From Neonectria sp. B-13 (Eukaryota > Ascomycota > Sordariomycetes > Hypocreales > Nectriaceae): a stretch of DNA of 64,000 nt. Made by a program: the position numbers and the translations under genes. This document shows positions 22,310-34,783 of this stretch, piece by piece. How positions within the stretch are numbered: position 1 is the stretch's first letter; each line of letters begins with the position of its first letter. The stretch spans positions 2,883,063-2,947,062 of the forward strand of contig NOKP01000002.1 in NCBI GenBank assembly GCA_002682825.1, in the 5' to 3' direction. Under the pieces are notes generated by a model, which was not told the origin of the DNA, did no database searches, and saw nothing but the letters and a program-made list of their open reading frames with translations.

Positions 22310-25261
22310 CTAAGTGTAGAGCTCATCCGTGAGATTGTTGAGTGTGAGACCTTCCTTGGCGATATCGTCAACATCAACAAGGAAGTTGAGCGGCATCTCG
22401 ACAAGGGTGCCGCGGATGCCAGCCAGCCACTCCTTGACCTCCTGCACGCCGCCAGGGAACTCCTCGCGGACGATGTGGCCATACTCGACCTTGCCTTCCT
22501 TGATCTCTGCGACCTCCTTCTTGTCCTTCTTCGCCCCGGGGATGATGAAGTGCCGCGAGAAGAAGCTGTCGTAGTCCTTCCACGTGCGGACGGCATCGTT
22601 GGGCACGGGGTGGAAGGCCCGGCTGAAGATCTCCGTGTTGGACCGCGCCGTGCGCTTCCAGAGTTTCTGGAAGTTGGCACCCAGCGGATCGACAACGAGC
22701 TGGTCGGCTGGGGAGTCCCAGTCGTAGTGGTTGGGAGACACATCGACTGGGTTCCAGTTCTGGTTGGGGCGGTCCCAGCGTTGGTCTGGGATGAGACCGA
22801 TGTGCTTGCGGAAGATGTAGCGGCGCAGAGAGGCAGCGAAACGCGAGGCTTTGTAGCGGCGGCCGTCCATGAGAGAGTCGACAGTCGTGAGATCCTCGAT
22901 GACAACAGCGATTTCCGAGTCGTGGTTTCCCAGCTGGGACCGGTCGTTGAGGTTGGCAGAGCCGCAGATGACAAGGCGGTCGTCGGCAATGAGGAGCTTG
23001 CTGTGGATGTAGAGCTGCTCGCTGACGAAGGCGTTGATCTCGTCCTCCGGATTCCCGTCCCAAGAAAGGGTGGCAACATTGGGGCCGCCGTCCATGTATG
23101 CGGAGCTGATCGTGTCGAGCGTGGCGTCCTTGACATGCGCCGCTCCGCGCTGATATTGTTCGTAACGACCCTTGTTCTCGCGGTGGTTTCTGTCAGCCGG
23201 ATTCCCGATACGGTCCTCGTACTCCCTTCTCGCATCCTCATACGACACGCCGGCACGAGACTCAGCATCGGCCATGGTCTTGGACGTGTTGATCCGATCA
23301 AACGAGCGAAGGTTGAAAAACTCAATGTAGTCGCTGGGAGAACGAATGCCGGCCGCCTTGAGCTTCTCGATGATGCTGGTCCGACCACGGCTGATCGAGG
23401 CGTACTGAAACTCCATAATTGCCCGGGTTCCAAGAGCCTCTTCGGCCTTTAAGTCTCCGGCGAACGCAGGTACGGCGGGCATCAACACGAAGACCTTGAA
23501 ACGCTGGCCCTCGTTGTAGGCACGCACGATTCGCTCTACGATTGCGCCGCCGATCTGATTCTTCACGCGCTGCTTACCTTCCGTAGTAGTGATGAAGAAC
23601 TGGAAGCATTAGAGTGTTTTCATAATGAGTGATGGTTGCGGATGCCATACCTGGTTCTCAATATAAACGAAGTGCTCAGCGGTTGAGATGGCATGGACAT
23701 AGGCACTCGCGATAGAATGCTCAGTGGGATGACCAGCACTCCACTCAGAGCAGCTACGCTTGTGTCAGCTCATACGTACAGAGGAAGGGTGACGGAAACG
23801 TGTACCTTCGAACGAGTTGAATTTTCGGCATTTCATTCCTATGAGAGCCTCGACCATGATGCGGCCCATCGTCCGTGTGAGACATGAGCTTGCTCAGGCC
23901 TCGGTTGAACTGGTCTGTCAAACCGCCGAGATAGTCGTCGTGGCTCTGGTGGCCGCGCGAGGCTTCGTGGTTGACCTCGAGTTTTGTATACTTGCCAGGG
24001 TTCTTGTTCTTGTACTTCGCTGCATAGATGAAGTTCCTGCAAACCGTTAGTATGCTCTGGAAGGCTTTCTCAAGCAACTAACCATCGGTCGACAAAATGC
24101 TCAACAAGGTTGCCAACGATAGGGCCATTCATGCTCAAGGCCACATCAGACCAGCCCATTCTGGAGCTTTTGGTTCGGTCGACTGTTGAGAGCGTCAGCT
24201 AAACCAATCCCGCCAGGTATCTCGGCTCGCATACGTTTGTTCTGGTCCCAGTCCTGCACGTCGGCAAAATCGTATACTCTTGCGTTGTTATAGTCTTGCC
24301 CGGGAAATATGACGCCTTCGAGGTTGGCGGGCTCTACGTCGGCGATGGGGTGCGAGCTGGTGTCATATCGGCCGAAGCCTGGGTCCGTGTTAGTGAAACT
24401 AGGCAAAATGGAGGAATGAGGAGCCCATACACATGTCGAGGCCGCCCATGAAAACAAGCTTGTGATCGATGACGATGAGCTTCTCATGATGAGCCCAGTA
24501 GAGAACGATGCCGTCCCCGGTACCATAGACAGCCTTGATGGCATCGCCGGAGGCCTTGGCGAGGTCCAAGTTGGTCAGAGCCTTGAGTGACTTGCCCAGC
24601 TCCTTGGTCAGGTCGTAGCCAGTAGGGAGATGGTCTGGATGTCTGAAGACTTTGATGTTGGGATGAAGCGCTTCAAGGGCAGTCCTGGTATGCTGTTACA
24701 AGTAAGCTGGTGTGCGCAAATGCCGTAATTGGCCACGAGGGAATCTTACCGCAGAATTCAGAGTTAGGGCTGCCTCAACCTCCTTGTAAACGATGACGTA
24801 GACCTTGACACCACGTTGGGCGGCGGCCTTGAGCATGTTGTCGAGGCGATAGCGCTCGTTCTTGGCGGGAGGCCGCCGCAGATAAAGCTCAGGGCTTAGC
24901 CACCAGTCCAGGATCATGATGCTGTCCTGGGCCTCTGAAATGGGGGAAATATGTCAGACGAAGGATGTTTACGATGATGTTTTTAGGGTTGCAACTTACT
25001 CTCAAGAGCCTCGGAGACGGCCCAGAAGTAGGAGGCGCCATCGACATACCACTTCGGGATGCCGGAGTTCTCGGGCGCGAAGGAGCCGAAGCGGTTCGAG
25101 CTATGTGACTCGGGATGAAGATGGTTGCACTCGTCGCCGAGATGCGTGTGAGAATGACGATCCTCTTCTTTGCTGGGACCGCCAAAGTTCGACTCGATGG
25201 TGGCTCCGACCTGTTGGGTCAGTCCCTCGACGCGGGCGCCAACTTGCTTGAAGAAGTCCAT
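22310..25261 (-). CDS. Phospholipase D, two-HKD fungal type
   Basis: Eight exons (25261-25000, 24934-24750, 24692-24431, 24378-24235, 24182-24083, 24036-23806, 23753-23651, 23599-22310) encode 858 residues. PLD hydrolyses phosphatidylcholine to phosphatidic acid and choline on membranes. Both catalytic HxKx4D motifs are intact: HHEKLIVID (His218, Lys220, Asp225) and HSKLLIADD (His628, Lys630, Asp635). The eukaryotic signatures DWWLSPELYLRRP and YIENQFF are also present. There are no N-terminal PX and PH domains, so it is much shorter than yeast Spo14 and resembles the compact PLDs of filamentous fungi. The N-terminus (MDFFKQVGARVEGL) is amphipathic. All junctions preserve frame. It lies downstream of the dehydrogenase gene on the same strand, with no evidence of a shared pathway. 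Confidence 0.92.
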
Positions 25262-25846
25262 AGCCTTATCCTAAGCCTCAGCCTCAGCCCAAGCCAGACC
25301 AATGTCTTAGTCCTTGGTTATTAGTGCTTAGGTGGATACTAGAGCAAGGTGAGATTTATCCAAGATGGGTGTGTATGCGAGTGTATGTTGAGCAAGTCGG
25401 CCAAGAAATACGCTGTGAGGTGATGTTGTGAAGCTGAAATTGAAGCTGAATCACAGTCCATGTATCATGCATGAGGGGGAATGCGGATAAGCGCGGGGAC
25501 GGCTGAGATGCTTCTGTGCCCCGCTTTGCTTGTTCGTATTGCAAAGACGGATGAATCATGATTTAGCTCGGAGAGTATTCGGATGCTAAGGGAAAATGTC
25601 TGGAATCTAGGTACCAATCACTCTGTATGTCGGAAATAGCTGGATCTTGATTGATGAAGAGACCAACATATGCCATTGATACTCTTCGAATTAGCTACTT
25701 TTGCGGTACTAGTAGTCTGCCAAGAAGGGAATCCCAGCTTAGTTGCGCATCCATCACCACTAGGTATGTACGTAGTAGATGCACTAGCCACACCAGCCAC
25801 ACTGCCTTGGTCGATATAGCCTCATAACTTCCACCAGCCTCACTCA
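25262..25846. promoter_or_regulatory. Upstream region of the phospholipase D gene
   Basis: This spacer of 585 bp lies between the dehydrogenase stop and the PLD start, both on the minus strand. It must hold the dehydrogenase 3' UTR and the PLD promoter. No distinct motif stands out. Confidence 0.4.
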
Positions 25847-26983
25847 CTAGCCACCGACTTCACTTCGCCTCCTCTGGACTTCATTACCCTTCGCCTGGAG
25901 TTGCTTTGCCAACTTCTCTTCCTCCTCCAGCAAGTGGTTCTCCTGCCCAACGGGACCAACAGTGGGATAAAGTGCCTCCAAGGGCACTTCGCGAACATTG
26001 ACGGAAGATTCCTCCCTGGTTCCGATGAGTAATGCCTCGATAATGTTACCATCGCCATACTCCGCATCCTGGAGCACTCGCATCATGACCGAGGCGCACT
26101 GCTCAGGCGTCATAGTAAGGTCATCGGGGCGCACTCGATCGCGGCAGTACTCGGGGTGGAAGATGGGGGTCTAGAAGCAGGACGTGACGCCTTGTAAGTG
26201 ACCAATTCAGTTGGTAGATGGGGCAGGCAAGCAATGTGGAAAGCAGGGGAAACGCACATAAACAGCCCCAGGGCAGACAGCCGCGTTCCTGATACCAAGG
26301 CGCTTTCGCAGCTGGCCCAGGGATCGAACAAAGCTGACAATGGCCGCCTTGCTGGCAAAGTAGAGGGGCGTCTGGAGCGAATGGACGTAGCCTCCAAGAC
26401 TGGCGATCCAGAGCAAGTTGCCTTCGACGTTCCGGTTCTCCAGCCAGTAGTCAATGGCAATCTGAGCGAGCCGGATGGGCCCCATGGTGTTTACTGAGAA
26501 GGTGTGATACACGCCTGGCGAGGCGTCCACCTTGTCCTCAGCCAGAGGCGAGATGCCAGGGGGGTTCCAGAACGTGCTAGAAGGGGGCTCGTAAACGCCG
26601 GCGCCGTTGACAACAATATCAATGCGGCCAAACTTCTCAAGAGTCTTCTCCCAAAGAGCAGAAATCTGTGCCCAGTCACTGATATCCGTTTTGTGAAAGT
26701 CGACCGAAGGAGCCGTGGCGTCCTTGGAGGTGTACTTTGCCACAAGAGCCTCAGCGTCAGGCGTGAGTTTCACATCAGCGATCATGACTGAGCAGCCTCC
26801 ATGAAGAAGCTTCTGCGCAAAGGCTAGACAGATGCCTGAATCTCAGTCAGCTCTCACAAATCTACAACCGCACATGTCCGTTAGATGTAGGGATATATAC
26901 GAAGATCTGTCTGCAAAGGGACACGTACCAGACCCAGCACCGGTGACGATGGCATATTTTCCCTTGATATCGTAGGCGGACAT
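25847..26983 (-). CDS. Short-chain dehydrogenase/reductase
   Basis: Three exons (26983-26929, 26835-26258, 26170-25847) encode 318 residues. It is a classical Rossmann-fold SDR: TGAGSGI nucleotide-binding loop near residues 15-21, the acidic D of MIADV that usually selects NAD(H) over NADP(H), NGAG, catalytic Ser in WIASLGGYV, and the YFASK catalytic Tyr-Lys pair. The C-terminal 60 residues are charged and helical (HLLEEEEKLAKQL). The sequence resembles fungal relatives of NAD-dependent 15-hydroxyprostaglandin dehydrogenase, but the substrate cannot be assigned. The first intron separates the TGAGSG loop after its glycine, as in many fungal SDRs. Confidence 0.88.
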
Positions 26984-29930
26984 ATTGTCTAGGTAGGTAT
27001 TATTCGTGGTAGGGGATAAGTAAGAGTTGAGGTCGAAGCAAGTTGTGCGTGTGACTGTGTGTATGTAAGGGAACCGAGGGGGGAACTGGGGGAACTGGGG
27101 GAACCCGGAGAATTACACGGGGATATCATAACACTGAGTTGTTCTCTAAAAGTGCGGAACAGGTACTTAGAACCGGCTATTCCCTCCCAAGGGTACACGT
27201 AATGTGAGCATGCCTCTAAGCGGCCGTTCAGAATAGTGTGGGGATTCTGCAACGCTCCTCTTTTGGATAGGGCATCGGCTAACAGCCCATCACAGTACTT
27301 TAATGAGGCCCTGACAAGAAAACTCCCCATTACCAATACTACTCAAATGCCGATCGCTGCTTCTTCACCGCTAGAATCTCTCCCCATTTGATCTTTGTGA
27401 AGGGCACAACGTAGTGTTTGCCAAGGATGCAAAACGATAACAAGCAATCATACCACAGCCAAGTCAGACCGGACTTTGCTTCCCCTGTGGGATAGCAGGG
27501 ACCCCTACAAACGGTCAGCGCGGCATTGAGTAACTGCCATAATGTCGGCTTATGGGCTGCCATTGTCGTCTCCATTGAATGTTTCGGGTCGCTATAAATC
27601 GTCCCTCGAACATGGTCGGAATCCTTATGCCGCGATAGTAACAATTAGTGAGTTCCTTTTAGTCAGGAGCTGGCCAGGGTCAGAGTTTGTAATGATAATC
27701 TTCACCTCAATGAGGTGCAAAAACTAAAATTGTGTTCCGTCTGCGTTGCATCTTCCATTGAGACTCCTCCTAGGCGACCGAACCAACGGGATTCTCGGGT
27801 TACTCGATGTTACGAAACCTTCGATGGTCTCAAGTCCTCCACGAAGTACCCGACTCCTCCTATGGGCTCAGATACTGAGTGAAGAGGGCCCCTAAGCAAC
27901 GCGTTTCACAACCAAACCCTTCTCCCCGCTCTCGATTCGCAGCTGCACGATGGCGGATTCCGAGAAATGGGAAGATGTTAGGCCTCAAGGGCTTGTAACG
28001 GCAATCCTCAGCATGGCGAATATTGAGAGGGTGCCAAGGACGACGAAAGTACGAACCAGATGATAAGGGCCAGCCCGAGAACAGAAGTGCGCGTGTGATA
28101 ATTAGGAGTTATTCTCCGTACCTATAAACCCGTTGTTGAAATGGTAGGCCAGGCGTTGAATACCAATAAAAACCACTAATTAACAAGTGCGGCTTGGGTA
28201 TCTGTCTACAATGGCGACAGTTCACAACAGTGAGATGACATGTTAGACTTGAATTCGGAACTCTCAGAGAATAACCAGAACGACCCCGAAGATGGCTCCA
28301 CCTGCGCCGGCGACTCTCGGCCCCACTTCCGACTCCTGGCTTTGATTGCTGGTAGGAACACTCCGTGTGTACTTCGTATACAAAATAGGGCGTCGTAGGG
28401 GGGAAAAGCAATCCCAGTTTCTAACACGCGGCGTAGCTTCTGAGAATACAGCAGGAGCCCTGCCCTAGTACTATCTCGGTCCTTGGTACCACCCTTGTTA
28501 GGCACTGTTGGGCTGACGGGTTTCTTTCGGCCGGATCCGTCTGTTGGCCGTTCTGGAGCGACCCGACACCATGGCACCAACCTCAGTAGGGCAGCTAGCT
28601 TTGAATCCCCTTTTTACTAGGCTCAAACCATCGAGTATCCCATCCATGACCCTTGAAAGCGACATTGTGTGGCTGGCGACAGCGAGCGCGGCTGTTGTCT
28701 ATGCACTGAAAACTTCAACTATTTTCTACTGGCTTGGTTGGCTTCGGCGGGCGGTTGATTTTCAGGGCCAACTATAAGCTAGACTCTGAGATCTCAGTGT
28801 CTTGTTGAACTTGTGGTGTGGGCGTTTATGAGGAAAAGCCGAACCCCGAGTTTGTCCTTGAGGCTTTGATGAACACCACGGTTCATCCCGCCTCCCGTCG
28901 GAGAGAAGGGGGTGCGTGGAACGCCCCGTCATGCCACTATCGGGTGCAGACCTCAGTACGAATACACTGAGCCGCAAGAACAGTACATGCGCCATTTAAC
29001 TATCCTTTTCCTACCAAACTCGACCTGTCGCATTGATGGGTTGCCGTGTTTCCCATCCCGAGTCCAGAAGTGCAACTGTGATGGAAGCTGCCCTAGATCC
29101 AATGCAGCGGTGCAGGTACGGCGGTAGGCATGTAGTCAGTCTACCTACAGGAGAGTGCCGAACTAATTAGCGCCTGTTGGGCCTGAATGAGTGGCCCGGG
29201 TCCCGGGTCAGCGGGCTGCGCAAGCGTGCAGTTACAGAGCTTTCGCTCCAGGGGGGGGCAGATTCATGGCCCATGGATGGATACGAAAGAATTGGATCCG
29301 TCACAATCCAACAAATCCACGACTCAGGCTTCTTTTCACCCGTTGCGTCCAAGTCGAATCAATCACATCTCGACGTCACCTTGTTTCTCGGCCGTGATTG
29401 ACTGATTCCAAGCCGCCCCCCCCCTCGGGAGAAACCCCCATTCCTTATTTCTGACCTCCCCCGCTCCGGCTCATTCAGTGAATCATCCGTCTCTACAATT
29501 GATTCGAAGCTTTGTCTGGGTTTATCCCGATATTGGGGCACCAAACGAAGTCACCGAGAGTCAATATCCCCTCATCGCATCTGCTCTGCATCTCCGCGTG
29601 CACACCTGCTCCTGCTTCGGTTTCCGCATCCGCCTCAGTATCAGCATCCGCTTCGGCTTCAGCTTCGGCATCTTACACGTAAGCTCTCGCCGGACACGCA
29701 CCTTACACGCCGTGACCTGCCACCAACTAAAAACATCAATCTGCAGGGAGTCTCCCACTGTCAGACCCGTCATCGCTGCTCGGTCGAGACTCACTCAGCC
29801 TGAATACCTCTATACCTAGGTAGGTAGATAAGGACCTTTGTCGAAACCGTCGATTTACCCCGGATCTGTTGGAGAAACTCCTCCAGTTCACCGCCTCTCT
29901 CCCGTTTCACCTCTCACCAACAGCCTCATC
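26984..29930. other. 2.9-kb gene-free region
   Basis: No gene is supportable between the dehydrogenase start and the GNAT start. Short frames (for example 27339-27644 minus, 28206-28580 minus, 28544-28777 plus) overlap or lack protein-like composition. A 9-bp G-rich repeat lies at 27079-27104, upstream of the dehydrogenase. From about 29400 the + strand becomes C/T-rich and contains GCTTCGGCTTCAGC-like hexamer-rich sequence (about 29610-29670), probably leader of the GNAT gene. I see no tRNA or transposon ends. Confidence 0.4.
27079..27104. repeat. 9-bp G-rich tandem repeat
   Basis: About three units of GGGGGAACT lie 96 bp upstream of the dehydrogenase start codon (on its leader or promoter side). 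It is short, and G-runs are on the + strand. Confidence 0.8.
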
Positions 29931-30574
29931 ATGTCCGCCTTGGCGACCGTGTCCCTCTTCTCCCCGGCCCAGCATGGCCATCTGATACCCTACCTCGCCG
30001 CCATCCACGCCTCCTGCATCACCCACGACCGCACAATCGCCACCTTTCTCCCGCCCCTGTCCCACGAGAAGCTCCTCTCCTGGTGGAAGGAGCGCATCGC
30101 CGAGGTCAACGACGGTAAACGTCTGATTTTTATCCTCCTCAACGAGTCCGAGCCCGGCTCTCGCGCCAAGGGTGCTGAGGTCATGGGCGTCGTCATGCTG
30201 TCTATGCCCTATTCTGAGACGGGGCCTTTCCGCGGCTTCGTTGAGAAGCTCCTGGTCCACAAGAACTTCCGTGGTAGGGGCGGCGCAAGGACTCTACTTG
30301 GCGTTCTCGAGGCCGAGGCGGCCAAGCGTGGCAGGTTGATGCTGGTGAGTAACGGACCCTTGGTTTCTTGACCGGTTTGCTTTGCCATTTGAAGATGATC
30401 GCTGATACGAATACTCGCAACCTCTAGCTCCTTGATACCGAGACTGGCAGCGCCGCAGAGGAGGTGTTTAGGAAAGTAGGCTACGTCGAGCTAGGCCGGA
30501 TTCCCAAGTACGGCCTAAGTCCGACAGGAGAGCTGAGGGATGGGACTTTCTTCTACAAGCAATTGCAGCAATGA
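29931..30574 (+). CDS. GNAT-family N-acetyltransferase
   Basis: Two exons (29931-30344, 30428-30574) encode 186 residues. The GNAT fold is recognisable by the acetyl-CoA loop FRGRGGARTLL (the R/Q-x-x-G-x-G/A motif A), preceded by the beta-strand FVEKLLVHK. The C-terminal LLDTETGSAAEEVFRKVGY is the usual motif B region, where a residue contacts the CoA thiolate. GNAT enzymes transfer acetyl from acetyl-CoA to amines, and this compact type often acts on small molecules, but the substrate is unknown. The intron lies between strands 4 and 5. An upstream in-frame ATG exists at 29838; I chose 29931 because family members begin close to the first strand. Confidence 0.85.
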
Positions 30575-31210
30575 GTGCTCCTGTGGCAAAGGCGGGCTTT
30601 TCTGTCCTTTGGGTGAGGCTTGCTTGCCACGAGCCATGTTCCATCTATTTCAACACCTAGATTCTTTCTTCACAAAAGTCAGGGGAGAAGAGCGAGGCGA
30701 CTCGGGTTTACTGCTGTTCTGGCGATGGGTTCTGGCTGGCGAGGAGCTGCGGGTTGCTTTTCTAGATCTCGTAAGAATCGACGCGATATGACATGAATTG
30801 GTCGTCAGCTATGCGTGCGTGCTTCTGGTGGTTTCTAGATAGACGTTGTCCATCCTTATGGCCGACCTCGATGGTAACTTGAGCCGTGGCTGGATGCCTT
30901 GACATCCTAGCTCCTAGAATTGGGACCATAGCAAGTTTGTTCTAGCTGAACACTTTGCGGATAGGTTGAGTTCCCTGGCCACTCAGGGATACTTGGAGAG
31001 GCGATCCATCACCTAAGCCTTGCTGGACCACCCCGGCGATGTAGTAATATGGATAATAAATAATGCTTCAAATTCAGGCGCTGTGCAATACAACCCTCCG
31101 TATTACCTGCTATGTCGTCTAGCCCCGGTCACTTTCCTAAACTGCATATGCTCCCTGAAATGTTGTTACAGAATTCCAAACGCCACTGGTCAACAGCTTT
31201 TGCACACAAT
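30575..31210. other. Convergent 3' intergenic region
   Basis: This lies between the GNAT stop (+) and the SEC62 stop (-). It shows only short frames and presumably carries both 3' UTRs. Confidence 0.5.
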
Positions 31211-32505
31211 CTACTCGTCATCCGCCAGCTCCTCTACCTTTGGAGCCACATATTGCCGCTGCTGAAGCCCATCAGTGGCCACTTGGGTGTCAGTGCCGGT
31301 CGTCGTTGCCGTGGCGGGAGAGACCTGCCCCGTGGCGGCGGCCAATGCCGGGTTAGCGCTGGTGGGTGCCGCCTTTGACTTCTTCTTCTTGGGCTTCACG
31401 GCCTTGTACTGGTCAGTTTAATGCATCAAGTGAAGCTCAGGGGTCGGCTTACCTCATGCCAAGCCCATACAGGCTTGAAGCTGTCCATGAACGAGACATC
31501 CTCCCAAAGGTTGGGGAAAAGCCATAGGCCAGGAGCCACGGCGAAGTACGTGACCAGGAAGAGAATAACACGGAAAATCGCCATCAAAAAGAACAATCCC
31601 AAGAGACCCAGCAACCCCCAGCTCAGGTAGTAGACTCCCTGGCGCAGCACCAAAGGCCAAAGAGGGTATAGTACAACAGCGAAGATGGCAACAAGCGCAA
31701 GACCAGCATAGACCTTACGCATGATTTGGCTTCCCTCCCAGAGCCAGGCATAGTACATCTCATCCTTGGCTTCCTGCTGCTGTTCGATCTTGACGTTCCA
31801 CTGACCCTTGACACGCTTGGCCTTCTTTCCGTTGGCAGCGGCCTGGGGCTCGATCTGAGTGACCCGGAGGGCGAGCATACTCAGGGGAAGGAGCTTGAAG
31901 GCGTTCTCCAGGGAAGCTCGGTCGGTGATTTCAGGTAGGATAGGGTTCTTCTTGCGGGCCTTCTCATACGCGGGAGACTGGAGGGCTCGGAGAGCTCGCT
32001 TGACTAAGGTGGTGGGTTAGTGGCTAGTAACTTCAGCTGTCATGACAGACATACCTTTAAACATGTCCTTGCGCTCGCCGTTAAGGATACACGTTCGGGG
32101 CTTGAGCTCCTGCCCTCGGAGAAAGTGGGCAACGGCCAGAGCCTTCGGGTTCGGGGGTCCAGGTGTGATGGGCTGGGCTCGACCTTGGCCACCCTGAGGC
32201 GGGTGTGGGTGTGGGTGGTCGTGGTCGTGGTCGTGGCCCTGAGCTTGGCCGGCCTGCTGTTGCGCTTGCGCCGCGCGCATTCGCATCTGCTGAGCCTGAG
32301 CCTGCTTCTTGATGTGCTCGATAAACTCGGGCACGGTCATGCCATTCTTCTCGGCATCGATGGCTAGTTGTCGCTGCATCGCTTGGATCTGCTCGGGAGT
32401 CGGGCGCTGGCCAGGTCCGGGCATTCGCATCTGTCCGGGTCCTGGCATCTGGCCGGGCTGAGGAGGCCCAGGCATCTGGCCGGGTTGAGGAGGAGGAGTG
32501 GCCAT
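31211..32505 (-). CDS. sec62: Translocation protein SEC62
   Basis: Three exons (32505-32055, 32003-31453, 31408-31211) encode 399 residues. Sec62 is an ER-membrane subunit of the Sec62/63 complex for post-translational import through Sec61. The N-terminal region is a long Pro/Gly/Gln/Met-rich extension (MPGPGQM-type repeats) with a His/Asp run (HDHDHDHPHPHP). The Sec62 cytosolic domain follows: ALAVAHFLRGQELKPRTCIL and WNVKIEQQQ, then WEGSQIMRKVYAGL. Two transmembrane segments come next (about 248-266 and 273-300), separated by a very short loop. The C-terminal tail starts with KPKKKKSK. The gene is head to head with MED21. Confidence 0.92.
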
Positions 32506-32915
32506 GGTGATCGTAAGGCTTGGAAAGAGTGTCGAGAAGAATGATTAGTAGAAGTGGAAGAAGAAGAAGAAGAGGAGGAGAGGGCGGCGGGCGAAAGTGG
32601 ACCGTTGTGGTTTGCGCTGTGAAAGAGTGTGAATGCAGATGCGTGCTGGCCTCTTTAGCTTTGTCTGACGTCGCGCCAGGTGTTCACTTCCCTTCCTCAG
32701 CCCGAAATTTCCAGCTGCATCAGAGTCCCGCTTATCGCCACGTGACACGCCTACCCGCCTAGCACCGAGTGCCCCCTGCTAAGTTAAACCGCCTGTCACG
32801 GCCCGGCCAGTAGACGGCTGCCACTTTGGCGATTGGCGACTTCCGCGGGGGTTGCCTCCATTTCACATTCGCGAGGCTTGTCAGCCTTGTTTGCGACGGC
32901 TTCAAAACCACCACC
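32506..32915. promoter_or_regulatory. Bidirectional promoter, SEC62/MED21
   Basis: These 410 bp separate the start codons of SEC62 (-) and MED21 (+). A GAAGAAGAAGAAG purine run (about 32558-32580) lies on the SEC62 leader side. The promoter call is by geometry. Confidence 0.5.
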
Positions 32916-33447
32916 ATGGGCGACCGCTTGACCCAACTGCAGGATGCTGCCGACCAGGTGAGTGCGAATGCTCTGCGATGCTTTGCGATACATGCAGACT
33001 AACAGATGCTCGCAGCTGGCGCAGCAATTTGTCGCATGCTTGCACTACGTCCACAGGCGACACGACCTGGAGACTCTTGGACCCAACGACAAGGTCCGCG
33101 ATGTAAAGCAAGAAGAGAACCAGAAAGAAGGTAGAACTGGACCCGGTTCCCTATGGAACAACTGCAGCGAAGCTTACTCTTACGCAGTTGACCCCCTTCC
33201 CGCCGATGAGTTTCGCGCCGGCATGGTCGAACTGTCACGAGACCTCATCATAAAAGAACAGCAAATCGAAGTCCTAATCTCGTCACTGCCCGGCCTCGAC
33301 AATAGCGAGAAGGACCAAGAGCGATATATCAAGGAACTTGAGGATGATCTGAAGATTGCCGAGGCCCAGCGACAGGAGGCGATCAAGGAGAAGGATCAGA
33401 TCCTGGCCGAGCTCGATACCGTGATTCGAAGCATCCGACGACCTTGA
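32916..33447 (+). CDS. med21: Mediator complex subunit MED21 (Srb7)
   Basis: Two exons (32916-32957, 33016-33447) encode 157 residues. It starts MGDRLTQLQDAADQ-LAQQFVACLHYV, the family N-terminus. The middle is low-complexity, then VDPLPADEFRAGMVELSRDL leads into a long coiled coil ending LAELDTVIRSIR. MED21 pairs with MED7 in the Mediator middle module and binds RNA polymerase II regulators. Length and architecture match the family. The single intron falls after codon 14, a common position for short fungal first exons. Confidence 0.92.
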
Positions 33448-33748
33448 AGAAGCTGCATCACGGTAGACAGTGAATCTTCCGGATTGTGGATTTCAAGTAT
33501 GCATAGCGTGGAGTTTGGGTAATGGCTGGGATGAGGACTAGAGTTCATGGATCACGGAGTCCTTGATCTTAATCTATTCATATTATTTAAATGGTATTAC
33601 TCAGTGTGCGCCTGGAGGACCACTATCTACCATCTACCATCACCATCTATCACCGGCCATCCCATGGTCATATTGACAATCCGAATGCAGGAAACCATGG
33701 CCCTGCAAAGCCCTGGTTATCTCAAGAGCTACCTCATTAGTGGAATGC

Positions 33749-34783
33749 TCAAGTGGACTTGGACTTGAAGAATTGAGGGTAGATGTCGCGAAGTTCTCGC
33801 AGATGCTGGATCTGGAACTGCGATGCGGCAGTCTCGGGAATCTTGAGTCCCTCTTCAACCAAGTGGGCGGCCGTCCACCCAAACTCCATTGCGTTTGCGC
33901 AATTTTGATAGGAGTCATCTAAGAAAAGTTAGATTGACCGATTGGTGACGGCATCATTTTACTTACCAACGAAGAAACAGTCCTCCGCTCGCTCCACGCC
34001 GGCTTCTTGCATGGCCTTCTTGTACATTTCTGGGTCAGGCTTGCAGATCAAAGGCCGCTGATCGTAGTCGCAGAAGGTGAGCCCGTCAAAGAGATCGTCA
34101 ATGCCCAAAAGCCGAACTACACGCTTGCCGTGCGTTTTGTAAGCATTCGTAAAGAGCCACATGGTGACCTTGCTCTTGTCAATGTCCTCAAGCAGCGCCC
34201 GAAGCTCAGCGTTGGGTTTGATAATACCCTCGAGGGGGAGAGCATCGTCGACCTTAGTGTTGTAGTCAAGAGGGTCAATCTGGTGGTGTCGCACAAGCCC
34301 CTCGATAGCGAGGCCATAGTTGGTGTAGTACTCCTGGTGTAGTTTGACGGCCTCCTCGAATGGAAGTTCAAGGTGTTTGGAGAAATACTCATCAATGAGC
34401 TTGGCCATTAGATCATGGACTTTGGTACCTGGACAAATGGATTAGTATATGGAACTTATTGAGTAATGCAGGGAGCAAATCATGGGATCCTCACTCCTCG
34501 GATACAGGCAGTTGTCGATATCGCTGCACTCAGGTTAGCCATGAAATCAGGCTCCGGGAACGATGGAGTAGACATACAAGAAGAAAACCGGCTTGCCGGC
34601 GGTGAGCCCATTGGTGCTTCCCATGATTGTTCTGGTCTGTAATCTGGTGTTGAGGCGAGTGGCGGTGTTGTGGATGTGAGAGAGCGGTGTCGATTTGGAG
34701 ACACGGGTTAAGGCAGGGAGAGAAGGTTTGAAGATGCGATTGAGAGATAACAACGTAGAGGCACGTGGTCCTCGTTGGAGCAT
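33749..34783 (-). CDS. HAD pyrimidine 5'-nucleotidase (SDT1/PHM8-like)
   Basis: Four exons (34783-34578, 34523-34495, 34428-33967, 33918-33749) encode 288 residues. The core is a haloacid-dehalogenase hydrolase: motif I FFFDIDNCLYP (nucleophile Asp and general acid Asp), motif II WLFTNAYKTH, the motif III lysine in LICKPDPEMY and motif IV DCFFVDDSYQNC. Yeast Sdt1 and Phm8 dephosphorylate UMP/CMP-type nucleotides. The first 55 residues are unlike the core: basic (many Arg), hydroxylated, and almost without acidic residues, as in a mitochondrial presequence. A second ATG at 34624 (MGSTNG) starts just before the core. Exon 2 is only 29 nt and carries motif I. Confidence 0.87.

Noticed and set aside
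22475..23452. 325-codon plus-strand frame and 383-codon minus-strand frame inside the phospholipase D gene
   Set aside because: Both are alternative-frame shadows of exon 8, whose frame carries the HKD motif.
28544..28777. 77-codon frame with a hydrophobic stretch
   Set aside because: A single short hydrophobic run in a gene-free region; no splice partners or signal peptide logic.
32020..32367. Plus-strand frame rich in Val/Leu opposite SEC62
   Set aside because: It is the antisense of the His/Asp and Gln-rich N-terminus of SEC62.
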